DNA of 64,000 nt from Hyphomicrobium album (GTDB lineage Bacteria; Pseudomonadota; Alphaproteobacteria; Rhizobiales; Hyphomicrobiaceae): NCBI RefSeq assembly GCF_009708035.1, contig NZ_WMBQ01000001.1, forward strand, positions 2,175,501 to 2,239,500. The letters are read 5' to 3'. Positions 8,945-17,628 of the stretch are shown here, piece after piece. Each line of letters opens with the position of its first letter. Position 1 is the first letter of the stretch. The position numbers were made by a program, and so were the translations under genes. Below the pieces are notes generated by a model that saw nothing but the letters and a program-made list of their open reading frames with translations, made no database searches and had not been told where the DNA came from.

Positions 8945-10380
8945 GGCACGGAACCGACAGTTGACTCGACACTCGGAAGTGAAAACTGGAATACGGCACC
9001 GCGGGGCTCGTTGTCCGTCACCCCGAGGCTCCCGTCATGCGCTTCGATGATCGACCGGCAGATGGCGAGGCCCATGCCGATGCCGTTGCTCTTGGTGGTA
9101 TAGAAGGCATCGAACACCTGCGCCATCTGCGCGGCTGCGAGCCCCGGGCCTGTATCCTGCACCACAACCTCCACACCGCCCGAGCCGTTGCCGCGGGAGC
9201 AGACCAGCACCTCCCGGTCCGTCTCGTCGTTGGTCGCCATGGCCTCCAGCGCGTTGACGATCAAATTCAAAAGCACCTGCTGGATCTGGATGCGGTCGAC
9301 ATTGATCGGCGGCAGGTCGGGGCTGAGCTCGGTGCGCAGCTCTGTGCGATTGCGCTCCGCCTGGTCGCGAACCAGCGCCAGCACCTCGCGGATCGCGTCG
9401 TTGATGTCTACCTGCTCCTTGCGGGGTGGCCGCTTCATCGACAGCGCCCGAATGCGCGAGATTACCTCGCTCGCACGGTGCCCGTCCTTGCTGATGCGGG
9501 CGAGCGACTGCTGCACTTCTTCGATGTTGCCGGCGGCGAGCCATCGCTGCCCCGCGCCGGCGCTGGCGACCATGGCGGCGATCGGCTGGCTGACCTCGTG
9601 CGCGATCGACGCGGTCATCTCGCCGAGCGTGCTCACCCGATTGACGTGCGCCAGATTCGACTGCGCCTGACGCAGATCTTCCTCGGCGCGACGCGCCGTC
9701 GTTATGTCGTTGTTGGTCTCCAGGATCGCCGGCGGTCGGCCTTGCTCGCCCCGCTGGATCGACCAGCGGCTAGCGACGAGGACGCCGCTGCCGTCCCGCT
9801 TGGTGTGGGTGATTTCCCCTTCCCACTTGCCGTCGCGCTCGAGAATGCGCGTGATCGCGCGTAACGGAATCGGAAAGTCGGAGGCCATCAATCGGTGCGA
9901 AACCTGGCCGATCGCCTCCTCTGCGCTCCAGCCGTAGAGTTCCTCGGCGCCGCGATTCCAGTAGCGGATCACGTCGTTCTCATCGCGCACGAACACCGCG
10001 TCGTGGGTCACCGCCAGGAGATTGGCCTGCTCGCGCAGCACCATCTCGGCTGACTTGTTGCGCTCCACAAGGAGCGTGGTGATGCCGATGGCGGCGAGGG
10101 AGATGAGGCAGCGGGCGAACGCGGTCGTTTCGTACTGGGTCCCGTGCGTGATGGTGAAGGCCAGCAGCGTCAGCGCCACGCAACCAAATCCGACGGCCAA
10201 GAGTTGGCGCCGGTCGCAGAAGTTTGCCGCGATGAGGATCACCAGCACGTAGAGCACGGCGACGGCCATGCCGAACGGGGTAAACGTGTCGACGGCGAAG
10301 ATCGCCATCGCGAGCAACACCGCAGCGGCGGGCAGCAGCCACGGAAAATTCGAGTGATGTATTATCAGGGGCTGCCGCAC
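8941..10380 (-). CDS. PAS-domain membrane sensor histidine kinase
   Basis: Sensor kinase of 479 residues. Hydrophobic segments near residues 13-31, 37-53, 61-78 and 88-104 form a membrane sensor with little periplasmic exposure. A PAS domain follows (about 120-228, with YWNRGAEELYGW). Next are a dimerisation/phosphotransfer helix with H261 in SIAHEVSQP, and an ATPase domain with N-box NLIVNALEAM, G1 DTGPGL and GIGMGLAICRSI. It has FixL-like architecture, but I see no FixL-type heme-binding histidine, so the signal is unknown. It is coupled to the FixJ-type regulator, and the upstream region carries an inverted-repeat operator candidate. Confidence 0.92.
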   Translation of the reverse strand: MRQPLIIHHSNFPWLLPAAAVLLAMAIFAVDTFTPFGMAVAVLYVLVILIAANFCDRRQLLAVGFGCVALTLLAFTITHGTQYETTAFARCLISLAAIGITTLLVERNKSAEMVLREQANLLAVTHDAVFVRDENDVIRYWNRGAEELYGWSAEEAIGQVSHRLMASDFPIPLRAITRILERDGKWEGEITHTKRDGSGVLVASRWSIQRGEQGRPPAILETNNDITTARRAEEDLRQAQSNLAHVNRVSTLGEMTASIAHEVSQPIAAMVASAGAGQRWLAAGNIEEVQQSLARISKDGHRASEVISRIRALSMKRPPRKEQVDINDAIREVLALVRDQAERNRTELRTELSPDLPPINVDRIQIQQVLLNLIVNALEAMATNDETDREVLVCSRGNGSGGVEVVVQDTGPGLAAAQMAQVFDAFYTTKSNGIGMGLAICRSIIEAHDGSLGVTDNEPRGAVFQFSLPSVESTVGSVP

Positions 10381-10459
10381 GCGCGCGCCGCTTCCTTGCC
10401 ACCAATGAACTCGCTTCAGGATATTCGCGGCGCCTGCTTGTGTCGCATGATCCTATCGG

Positions 10460-10499
10460 TACGCTTAAGCAACTCCGTTTGATAAAGGCCTAAGCGTAG
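10460..10499. promoter_or_regulatory. Inverted repeat TACGCTTA...TAAGCGTA in divergent promoter region
   Basis: A perfect 8-base inverted repeat (arms 10460-10467 and 10491-10498, 23 bases apart) lies between the kinase gene and the rightward small membrane-protein gene. The right arm extends to CCTAAGCGTAG, which recurs with one change at 8295-8305. The spacing between arm centres is about 31 bases, roughly three helical turns, as for a dimeric or tandem regulator site. It is a candidate site for the FixJ-type regulator, acting on one or both divergent genes. Confidence 0.45.
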
Positions 10500-10630
10500 C
10501 AAAAGCATACGGGCGACACCGGCGCGCTTTGGATTGTTGGCGAGAGCCAAATACCTTGCTTTGTATATCCCCCTTCAACGCAGCGGCCAGACGATCCAGC
10601 TGTTATGCGGGACAACGAAGGAGGTACGCC

Positions 10631-11065
10631 ATGCAAACCGCTTTTCTCGAGAGAGCCCCCAATGTCGCGCGCGTGGACGCCATGAGCGACGTGGCGACCG
10701 AAGTTCAGGCACTGCCCGGCGACGAATTTCCGCACGGTGTCTACATCGGCGTTTTCGCCGCCTATCTCTGGATGATCGGCACGGCCTGGGCCGATTTTGC
10801 GGCGCCCGGCGGAACAGAGCTCGACCTCATGATGGTCACGGTCCTCGCCGTGGTGTTCTTCGGCATACCGCTTGCGCTCCGCCATACAGCAGCGACGCGC
10901 CTCGTTTCGGCGCACCCGCGCATGTCTGATTTCCTCGAATCGCAAGTCGACACCTTCACCGGTCCCATGCCGGCGAAACAGGCGTGGATTGAGATCATGC
11001 TCATACCCTTGGCCCTCGCCGCGGCAGCGACATTGATAGGCGGCGCCCACGTCCTGGTCGGCTAA
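10631..11065 (+). CDS. Small membrane protein of unknown function
   Basis: A 144-residue protein that I do not recognise. ATG 10631 is chosen because of the strong ribosome site AAGGAGG about 9 bases upstream; the longer frame (from 10529) lacks one. A polar, acidic N-terminus is followed by two closely spaced hydrophobic segments (about residues 37-56 and 62-80), an amphipathic middle, and a C-terminal hydrophobic segment (about 119-140). It is divergent from the PAS kinase gene and shares its putative operator region, so it may be a target of that system. A 13-base-pair hairpin downstream probably ends the transcript. Confidence 0.75.
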   Translation: MQTAFLERAPNVARVDAMSDVATEVQALPGDEFPHGVYIGVFAAYLWMIGTAWADFAAPGGTELDLMMVTVLAVVFFGIPLALRHTAATRLVSAHPRMSDFLESQVDTFTGPMPAKQAWIEIMLIPLALAAAATLIGGAHVLVG

Positions 11066-11128
11066 ACGTTTGTATAGTCGGCTTGCCCGGGGGTATCGGC
11101 TGGAAAGCCCGTAGGGTCAGCGCAAGGT

Positions 11129-11158
11129 CTTTGCGTATCGCGCCTGCGATACGCAAAG
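11129..11158 (+). terminator. Perfect 13-bp stem, 4-nt loop hairpin
   Basis: CTTTGCGTATCGC and GCGATACGCAAAG are exact reverse complements separated by GCCT. The hairpin lies 63 bases after the stop of the small membrane-protein gene and before the efflux operon. No T-tract follows on either strand, so it is either an atypical (for example Rho-assisted) terminator, a stabilising 3' structure, or a protein-binding palindrome. Confidence 0.5.
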
Positions 11159-11263
11159 GCGATATGCCCTCCCGGCGAAGTCTGCGACCTAATCAGCACG
11201 CTGCCAAATCCAACCGGCGTGTTGACACATGAACCGCTCACCGACCGCAAACCGCACTTCGGA

Positions 11264-11285
11264 CCTCCCTGATCGCTCCGGGAGG
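11264..11285 (+). promoter_or_regulatory. Hairpin that could mask the RND gene ribosome-binding site
   Basis: CCTCCC (11264-11269) can pair with GGGAGG (11280-11285) across a 10-base loop. GGGAGG is the Shine-Dalgarno sequence of the RND pump gene that starts at 11291. The stem is only 6 bp but all G-C or A-T pairs. It could lower translation unless opened, but this is predicted from complementarity only. Confidence 0.35.
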
Positions 11286-11290
11286 GCGTC

Positions 11291-14200
11291 ATGGGCATAG
11301 TCCGCTTCGCCCTGCGGCTACCGCACACTTTCTACGTGCTCGCCGTCTTCATCGTCTTCATGGGCGGCATCGCCATCCGCAGCATGCCGACTGACGTCTT
11401 CCCGGAGATCAACATTCCGGTGGTGACGGTGATTTGGCAGTACACTGGCCTGTCGACGCCGGAGATGGAAGCGCGCGTCAGCACCTACAGCCAGTACTCG
11501 ATCAGCTCCAACGTCACCGGCATCAAGAACATGGAGTCGCAGACGCTCCTGGGCCTGTCGGTGCAGAAGATCTACTTCCAGCCGGACGTCAATCTCGACC
11601 TCGCCATCTCGCAGATCGTGTCGGCGACCAACGCGATCCGCGCTCTGTTACCACCCGGCATCCAACCGCCCATCATCGTTCAATTCAATGCCTCGAGCGT
11701 CCCCGTTCTGCAGCTCAGCCTGACCTCCGACACGCTCAACGAGCAGCAGCTTTACGACTTCGGCATCTACAGCCTGCGCCAGGAGCTAGCTCCCGTGCAC
11801 GGCGTCACCTTCCCCACGCCCGCCGGCGGCAAGTATCGGCAGATCATGGTCGACATCGACCCCGACAAGTTGGTCGCCAAGGGGCTGACGCCCAACGACA
11901 TCGTCAACGCCGTCAACGTGCAGAACCTGACGCTGCCTTCAGGCACGGCGAAGATCGGCAACACGCAATACACCGTGCATTCCAACGCCACGCCACTGAC
12001 GATCGACGAGCTCAACAACATCCCGGTCAAGGTTGCCAATCACGCCACCGTCTTCCTGAAAGACATCGGCAACGTGCGCGACGGCTCCGCCGTGCAGCAG
12101 AACATTGTCCGCCAGGACGGGCGCCGTGCGGTGCTGCTCAGCGTCATCAAGAACGGCAATGCCTCTACCCTCGACGTCGTCAATGGCGTGCGCCAGGCGC
12201 TCACGCTCGCCCGCGCCGCCGCGCCTCCCGGTCTCGCCATCAACGAGCTGTTCGATCAGTCGGTGTTCGTGAAGCAGTCGGTCACCGGCGTGCTGCGCGA
12301 AGGCGCCATCGCCGGCGCGCTCACCGCGTTTATGATCCTGCTGTTCCTCGGCTCGTGGCGCTCAACCCTGGTCGTCATGATCTCCATCCCGCTGGCGATC
12401 CTGTCGTCGATCGTTTGTCTGTTCTTCCTCGGCGAGACGCTCAACACCATGACGCTCGGCGGCCTGGCCCTGGCCATCGGCATTCTCGTCGACGATTCCA
12501 CCGTCACCATCGAGAACACCCACCGCCTGTTGACCGAAAAGGGCCTGCCGCTGCCTGAGGCGACGCTGCACGGCTCGGCTGAGATCGCCGTGCCGACGCT
12601 CGTGTCGACGCTGGCCATCGCCTGCGTGTTCACCTCGGTCGTGTTCCTCGAAGGACCGGCCCGCTACCTGTTCACGCCGCTGGCGCTCGCGGTCGTGTTC
12701 GCCATGCTCGCCTCCTACGGCCTGTCGCGCACGCTCACACCGATCACCATCGGACTGCTCCTCAAGGGCGAGAAGCACGCGAGCGGAAGCAACGGAGTGT
12801 TCTCACGCGCTCACGCCGCCTTCGAGCGCGGCTTCGAGCGCATGCGCAACAGCTACGCCGCACTGCTCGAGGTCCTGCTTAAGCGCCGCGCCATCGTGCC
12901 CGTTTTTGCCGGCTTGGTGCTGGCGCTCGGCACGGCGATGTTTTTCCTCGTCGGGCACGATTTCTATCCGGCCATCGATGGCGGCCGTATCCAGTTGCAT
13001 GTGCGGGCGCCCGCCGGCACGCGGATCGAGACCACCGAGCGCATCTTCCAAGGGATCGAGGACAAGATCCGCGAGATCGTCCCCGACAAGGACCGCGAGC
13101 TGATCGTCGACAACATCGGCCTGCCGGCCCGCGCCTATAACCTTGCCTTCACCGACGGCTCGACCATCGGCGCCAACGACGGCGTGATTCTCGTCGCCCT
13201 GAAGGAAGGGCACGCCCCGACCAGCGAATACGTGCGCAAGCTACGCGAAGCACTCCCCACCGCGTTCCCCAATGTCACCTTCTATTTCCAGGCAGCCGAC
13301 ATCGTCACGCAGATCCTGAACTTCGGCCTGCCGGCGCAGATCGACGTGCGCACCATCGGCTACGACAAGGCGAACAACCTGAAGGTCGCCAAGGAGCTCA
13401 CGCGCCGCATCGCCGCCATCCCCGGCATCGCCGACGCGCATTTGCAGCAGGAGACGGATGGCCCCGCGTTCCTCGCCAATATCGATCGCACCCGCGCGGC
13501 CCAGCTCGGCCTCAACGCCAACCAAGTGGTGGGCAACCTCAACGTCAGCCTGAGCTCATCGCAGCAGGTATCCCCCAACTTCTGGACCGACCCTGCAAAC
13601 GGCCGCCCGTACTACATCGCGGTGCAGACGCCCGAGCACGAAATCAGGTCCGTCAACGACCTCGACAATACACCCGTATCGACCGGCATCTCCACCACCG
13701 GAGATCCGGTGCCGGGGTTACTGAGCAACGTGGCCACCCTGAAGCGCGACAGCCTGCCGACCAACTCCAACCAGACCAACATCCAGCCGGTGTTCGATGT
13801 TTACGCCAGCGTACAGGACCGCGACCTCGGCGGCGTGGCGCGCGACATCAATAAGGCGGTCGCTGACCTGCAGAAGCAGCTGGCGCCCGGCAACTACATC
13901 CAGGTCGTCGGCCAGATCGACAGCATGAACGGCGCCTTCATCGACCTCGGCATCGGCATCCTCTTCGCCGCCGTCATCGTCTACCTGCTGATGGTCGTGA
14001 ACTACCAGAACTTCGGCGACCCATTCGTCGTCATTCTGGCGCTCCCGGCGACCTTCTGCGGCATCCTCGCCATGCTGTTCATCACGGGCACGACCCTCAA
14101 CGTCCCCTCACTGATGGGTGCGATCATGGCGGTGGGCGTCGCGTCGGCGAACTCGATCCTGCTCGTTACCTTCGCCCGCGAGCAGCAGCTCGCTGGCGTC

Positions 14201-14464
14201 CCGGCGCGCCGCGCCGCGATCGATGCCGGCCACACGCGTATCCGCCCGGTGCTGATGACCGCCGCGGCGATGATCGTCGGCATGATCCCCATGGCCATCG
14301 GCGGCCCCGGCGAGGAGCAGAACGCCGCTCTTGCCCGCGCCGTGATCGGCGGCCTCCTGTTCGCAACCCCGACGACCCTGCTGGTCGTCCCGTACCTGTT
14401 CGCCCTGCTACGCAAAGGCAATGACGGAAAGGCCGAACACGGCGTGTTCGAAGGAGGAGTGTGA
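11291..14464 (+). CDS. RND-family efflux transporter permease
   Basis: Inner-membrane proton-driven pump of the resistance-nodulation-division superfamily, 1057 residues, the usual length. The N-terminal membrane helix (FYVLAVFIVFMGGIAI) leads into the porter domain start MPTDVFPEINIPVVTVIWQY. The helix 4 proton-relay region (LGGLALAIGILVDDSTVTIEN) carries the paired aspartates, and the second half repeats the architecture (VNYQNFGDPFVVILALPATF, then GAIMAVGVASANSILLV). It resembles HAE1-type and related uncharacterised pumps rather than classic AcrB. The start ATG is preceded by GGGAGGG. It is followed directly by its adaptor gene (TGATG overlap); no outer-membrane channel gene is present here. 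Substrates are unknown. Confidence 0.95.
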   Translation: MGIVRFALRLPHTFYVLAVFIVFMGGIAIRSMPTDVFPEINIPVVTVIWQYTGLSTPEMEARVSTYSQYSISSNVTGIKNMESQTLLGLSVQKIYFQPDVNLDLAISQIVSATNAIRALLPPGIQPPIIVQFNASSVPVLQLSLTSDTLNEQQLYDFGIYSLRQELAPVHGVTFPTPAGGKYRQIMVDIDPDKLVAKGLTPNDIVNAVNVQNLTLPSGTAKIGNTQYTVHSNATPLTIDELNNIPVKVANHATVFLKDIGNVRDGSAVQQNIVRQDGRRAVLLSVIKNGNASTLDVVNGVRQALTLARAAAPPGLAINELFDQSVFVKQSVTGVLREGAIAGALTAFMILLFLGSWRSTLVVMISIPLAILSSIVCLFFLGETLNTMTLGGLALAIGILVDDSTVTIENTHRLLTEKGLPLPEATLHGSAEIAVPTLVSTLAIACVFTSVVFLEGPARYLFTPLALAVVFAMLASYGLSRTLTPITIGLLLKGEKHASGSNGVFSRAHAAFERGFERMRNSYAALLEVLLKRRAIVPVFAGLVLALGTAMFFLVGHDFYPAIDGGRIQLHVRAPAGTRIETTERIFQGIEDKIREIVPDKDRELIVDNIGLPARAYNLAFTDGSTIGANDGVILVALKEGHAPTSEYVRKLREALPTAFPNVTFYFQAADIVTQILNFGLPAQIDVRTIGYDKANNLKVAKELTRRIAAIPGIADAHLQQETDGPAFLANIDRTRAAQLGLNANQVVGNLNVSLSSSQQVSPNFWTDPANGRPYYIAVQTPEHEIRSVNDLDNTPVSTGISTTGDPVPGLLSNVATLKRDSLPTNSNQTNIQPVFDVYASVQDRDLGGVARDINKAVADLQKQLAPGNYIQVVGQIDSMNGAFIDLGIGILFAAVIVYLLMVVNYQNFGDPFVVILALPATFCGILAMLFITGTTLNVPSLMGAIMAVGVASANSILLVTFAREQQLAGVPARRAAIDAGHTRIRPVLMTAAAMIVGMIPMAIGGPGEEQNAALARAVIGGLLFATPTTLLVVPYLFALLRKGNDGKAEHGVFEGGV

Positions 14465-15690
14465 TGACCGAGAATACCGAGCCGACCGCCGTCACGTCGC
14501 CCGTGCACGTCGGCAGGCGCGCGGTCTACTTCGGAATGGGTGTTCTGCTCGTTCTCGCCGGTGCGCTCGGCATTGGCGGATGGGGCGCCTATCAGGAGCG
14601 CAACGCCGCGTTGCAGACGTCCCAGCGCCATCGCGATTTCGTGCCGACCGTGCAGATCGCCGAGGTGCGCAGCGCTGGCGACACCTTCACGGTCTCGCTG
14701 CCGGCGACGACCCAGGCACTGACCACCGCCAACATTTTCGCCCGCGCCAGCGGCTACATCGACAAGCGCACCGCCGACATCGGCGACCGCGTGATAGCCA
14801 ACCAGCTTCTCGCTCAGATCACCGCGCCCGAGCTCGACCACCAGATCGAGCAGGCGAAGGCGACGCTAGAGCTGGACCGCGCTAGCTTCCGCCAGACGCA
14901 AGCGAATCTCGACCTCGCCCGCATCACCTGGAACCGCGACAAGCCTCTCGTTGCCGAAGGCTGGACGACGCGCCAGCAGGGATCGATCGACCAGCAGAAC
15001 CTGAAAGCACTCGAAGCCTCGCTCGCCGTCGCGCAGCAGAACATAGCGGCACAGGAAGCGCAGCTACGCGTGCTCAACCAGCAGAAGGCCTACCAGACGG
15101 TCGTCGCGCCGTTCGACGGCGTCGTCACCCAGCGCAATATCGACGTCGGCTCGCTGGTGCAGGCGGACGCCACCACCGGTACCTTCATGTTCACCGTCAT
15201 GCAGACCGACGTCATACGCACCTTCGTCTACGTGCCGCAGGACCAGGCGGTTGGCGTGGCCCCCGGCGTCGATGCAGCCGTCCACATTCCCGAGCTCCCT
15301 GGGCGGAGCTTCCCCGGCAAGGTAACGCGCATCGCCGACGCGCTGCAGCCCGACACCCGCACGCTGCTCACCGAGATCGACGTGCCCAATCCAGATGGCA
15401 CGCTGCAGCCCGGCAGCTACTGCACCGCCGAGCTGCACATCCCACGCAAGGAGCCGCTGCTCGTCGTCCCCGCCGACGCCGTGGTCTTCGACGCGGACGG
15501 ATTGCACGTCGCCGTGCTGGAGGATGGCGCCGTCCGCTTCCGCAAGGTGACCATCGCCCGCGATCTCGGCACGCAAGTGGAAATCAGCGACGGCGTGAAG
15601 GCCGGGGATACCGTGATCCGCAGTCCGGCGGTCAACCTCGCCGAAGGCAGTCGCGTGCAAGCCGCTCCCATCAAGGCGGCCGCCAAATAG
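14464..15690 (+). CDS. RND efflux periplasmic adaptor (membrane fusion protein)
   Basis: Adaptor subunit of about 408 residues bridging the RND pump to an outer-membrane channel. A membrane segment near residues 20-45 is followed by the barrel-sandwich halves (TTANIFARASGYIDKRTADI early, VVAPFDGVVTQRNIDVGSLV later). Between them is an alpha-helical hairpin rich in Gln, Ala and Leu (about 120-200). A beta-barrel domain (VPGVDAAVHI-type region) and a membrane-proximal domain follow. I chose ATG 14464, which overlaps the pump stop (TGATG) and is preceded by GGAGG; the GTG at 14461 is in the same frame. In this operon the adaptor follows the pump, the reverse of acrAB order. Confidence 0.93.
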   Translation: MTENTEPTAVTSPVHVGRRAVYFGMGVLLVLAGALGIGGWGAYQERNAALQTSQRHRDFVPTVQIAEVRSAGDTFTVSLPATTQALTTANIFARASGYIDKRTADIGDRVIANQLLAQITAPELDHQIEQAKATLELDRASFRQTQANLDLARITWNRDKPLVAEGWTTRQQGSIDQQNLKALEASLAVAQQNIAAQEAQLRVLNQQKAYQTVVAPFDGVVTQRNIDVGSLVQADATTGTFMFTVMQTDVIRTFVYVPQDQAVGVAPGVDAAVHIPELPGRSFPGKVTRIADALQPDTRTLLTEIDVPNPDGTLQPGSYCTAELHIPRKEPLLVVPADAVVFDADGLHVAVLEDGAVRFRKVTIARDLGTQVEISDGVKAGDTVIRSPAVNLAEGSRVQAAPIKAAAK

Positions 15691-16014
15691 CAATCGGCGC
15701 GAAGGCGATCCCCTCGGCCCGTCTCGGCGTAACTCGATAGGTGGCGCACACTTGCGGAAGGGAGCGGGGGCTCCAGGAGCAGGTCCTCGTGGCGCTGCAT
15801 TCAACTTCTCAGCAAGTACGGCCAGCACGACCCGCCCCACGTCCTGTCGGGGATTGTCGTCACGATCCCGTTGCTGGCGTTCGGTACGCTCTAGAGGAAC
15901 CACATTCTGGCTCCGGATTTGCTAGCGCGTAGCGTTCAAACTTTTGCCCACGTTTCCATGTAAGTGCAGCTTCAAGTGCGCACGCCCACACAAGCGCACG
16001 CCGGAGGTTACGCT
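15691..16014. other. Intergenic stretch, no clear gene
   Basis: 324 bases between the efflux adaptor and a small unknown gene. The plus frame ending at TAG 15892-15894 reads with membrane-like composition (VLSGIVVTIPLLAFGTL at its end) but has no usable start codon, so at most it is a gene remnant. I see no terminator hairpin or repeat that I would defend. Confidence 0.4.
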
Positions 16015-16344
16015 ATGGCCAGTCGTTTTAGGTTCGAGCCGCAAAGTACGCTTCAGAAACTTGTCGCTCGGGTTCGTCATCCGACGAGCTGGCGCGAGAA
16101 GACCACACCCTGGGTCAGCGACACGCAGGGTGGCACACGCTTCCAACTCGCCTGTGATGAAGCGGCACTGATCGAAAGATTGAATGTGCCCACGCCGGGC
16201 AGGAGCGAGTGGCCAGCGTCCCCTGTGACCCTCGACGAAGTAGCGAATGCCGCCTACCTCCGACGCCTAGGCTACGTCTTCGATTGGTCAAAGATCTCAA
16301 GTCTCGATGGTCTAGGAGCACGTCGCAGATCGCAGAGAAATTAG
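16015..16344 (+). CDS. Hypothetical protein, 109 residues
   Basis: Unknown small, basic, soluble-looking protein. ATG 16015 is chosen because GGAGG sits 8 bases before it (CGGAGGTTACGCTATG). The N-terminus is rich in Arg and Lys, and the middle holds the run TRFQLACDEAALIERLN followed by a helix-like segment (TLDEVANAAYLRRLGYVFDW). No cysteine pairs, signal peptide or membrane segment are present. It ends 10 bases before the convergent hemA gene. I find no family, and coding is supported by the ribosome site and uninterrupted frame only. Confidence 0.55.
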   Translation: MASRFRFEPQSTLQKLVARVRHPTSWREKTTPWVSDTQGGTRFQLACDEAALIERLNVPTPGRSEWPASPVTLDEVANAAYLRRLGYVFDWSKISSLDGLGARRRSQRN

Positions 16345-16354
16345 GGCGAACAGT

Positions 16355-17587
16355 CTACTCCGCCGCCAGCCTGACGTAGGTGCCGTTTGAGACCGGGCAA
16401 GCCGCCCAGAGTTCTTCGAGCGCACGGATCAAGTTCGCCATCTGCTCGTCCGAGTGGACCGGCGACGGCGTGAGACGCATCCGCTCGGTGCCCTTCGATA
16501 CAGTCGGATAGTTTATTGGCTGTACGTAGATCCCGTATTGGTGGAGCAGCGCGTCCGTCACTGCCTTACAGTGAACCGGGCAGCCGACCATCACGGGGAC
16601 GATGTGGCTTGGATTGTCCATAACCGGCAACCGCTTCGCCTTGAGCAACGCCTTTAGCGTCCGAACCCGCTCCTGGTGGCGGACGCGCTCGAAGGCATTC
16701 GTTTTCAGATGGCGGACGGAAGCAAGCGCCCCGGCCACGATCGCAGGCGCGAGCGATGTCGTGAAGATGAACGCCGAGGCGAACGAGCGGATCGCATCGC
16801 AGAGGTCGCGGGAACCGGCGATGTAGCCGCCCATGACCCCGAACCCCTTGGCGAGCGTGCCGTTGATGATGTCGACCCGGTCCATGACGCCGTCGCGCTC
16901 GGCGATGCCGCCACCGCGCGGACCGTACATGCCGACGGCGTGCACCTCATCGAGGTAGGTCAGGGCACCGTACTTCTCCGCGAGATCGCAGATAGCGGCG
17001 GTGGGGGCGATGTGCCCATCCATGGAGTAGACGCTCTCGAAGGCGATGATCTTGGGCGTGCCCTGCGGAAACTTCTTAAGTTTCTCCTCGAGGTCGGCAA
17101 CGTCGTTGTGACGAAAAATGTGCTTCTCGCACTGCCCGTGGCGGATGCCCTCGATCATCGAGGCGTGGTTCTTCTCGTCCGAGAAGACAACCGTACCAGG
17201 AACGAGTTTGAGGAGGGTCGAGAGCGTCGCGTCGTTGGCAATGTAGGCTGAGGTGAAAAGAAGCGCAGCTTCCTTGCCATGGAGGTCGGCAAGCTCGCTT
17301 TCGAGCTCCACGTGATAGTGGGTCGTGCCGGAGATATTGCGCGTGCCGCCGGAGCCGGCTCCCACGGCGTCTATAGCCTGGTGCATGGCCGTTAAAACCG
17401 CTGGGTGCTGGCCCATGCCGAGATAATCGTTGGAGCACCACACCGTAACCTCGTGCGAGCCATTGGCCGCAAAATGATCTGCCACGGGAAAGGACCCGCG
17501 GCGGCGCTTCAAATCCGCGAAAACGCGGTATCGCCCTTCTTGATGAAGGGCCTCGAGCCGCTGCTGGAACAAGCCTGCAAAGTTCAT
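16355..17587 (-). CDS. hemA: 5-aminolevulinate synthase
   Basis: Condenses glycine and succinyl-CoA to 5-aminolevulinate, the first step of heme synthesis in alphaproteobacteria; PLP-dependent and cytosolic. The protein has 410 residues from ATG 17587 ([11 protein letters not shown]), preceded by GGAGA; the 15 codons upstream of it are not family-like. Motifs: [12 protein letters not shown] near the N-terminus, [15 protein letters not shown] for cofactor binding, and the Schiff-base lysine in [14 protein letters not shown]. It is the last gene of a leftward run that begins with a pentaheme cytochrome and includes a CcmI-like protein. The likely role is to boost heme supply for that locus. Whether it is the only hemA in the genome cannot be told from here. 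Confidence 0.96.
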   Translation of the reverse strand: MNFAGLFQQRLEALHQEGRYRVFADLKRRRGSFPVADHFAANGSHEVTVWCSNDYLGMGQHPAVLTAMHQAIDAVGAGSGGTRNISGTTHYHVELESELADLHGKEAALLFTSAYIANDATLSTLLKLVPGTVVFSDEKNHASMIEGIRHGQCEKHIFRHNDVADLEEKLKKFPQGTPKIIAFESVYSMDGHIAPTAAICDLAEKYGALTYLDEVHAVGMYGPRGGGIAERDGVMDRVDIINGTLAKGFGVMGGYIAGSRDLCDAIRSFASAFIFTTSLAPAIVAGALASVRHLKTNAFERVRHQERVRTLKALLKAKRLPVMDNPSHIVPVMVGCPVHCKAVTDALLHQYGIYVQPINYPTVSKGTERMRLTPSPVHSDEQMANLIRALEELWAACPVSNGTYVRLAAE

Positions 17588-17628
17588 TTCGGTCTCCTGC
17601 ACGTCTTCCAGGCAAGAACGCAGAGCAG

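Noticed and set aside
15741-15932. Plus-strand frames after the efflux adaptor, including one ending in a hydrophobic run at 15894
   Set aside because: The membrane-like frame has no start codon and the others have no protein features; at most a remnant.
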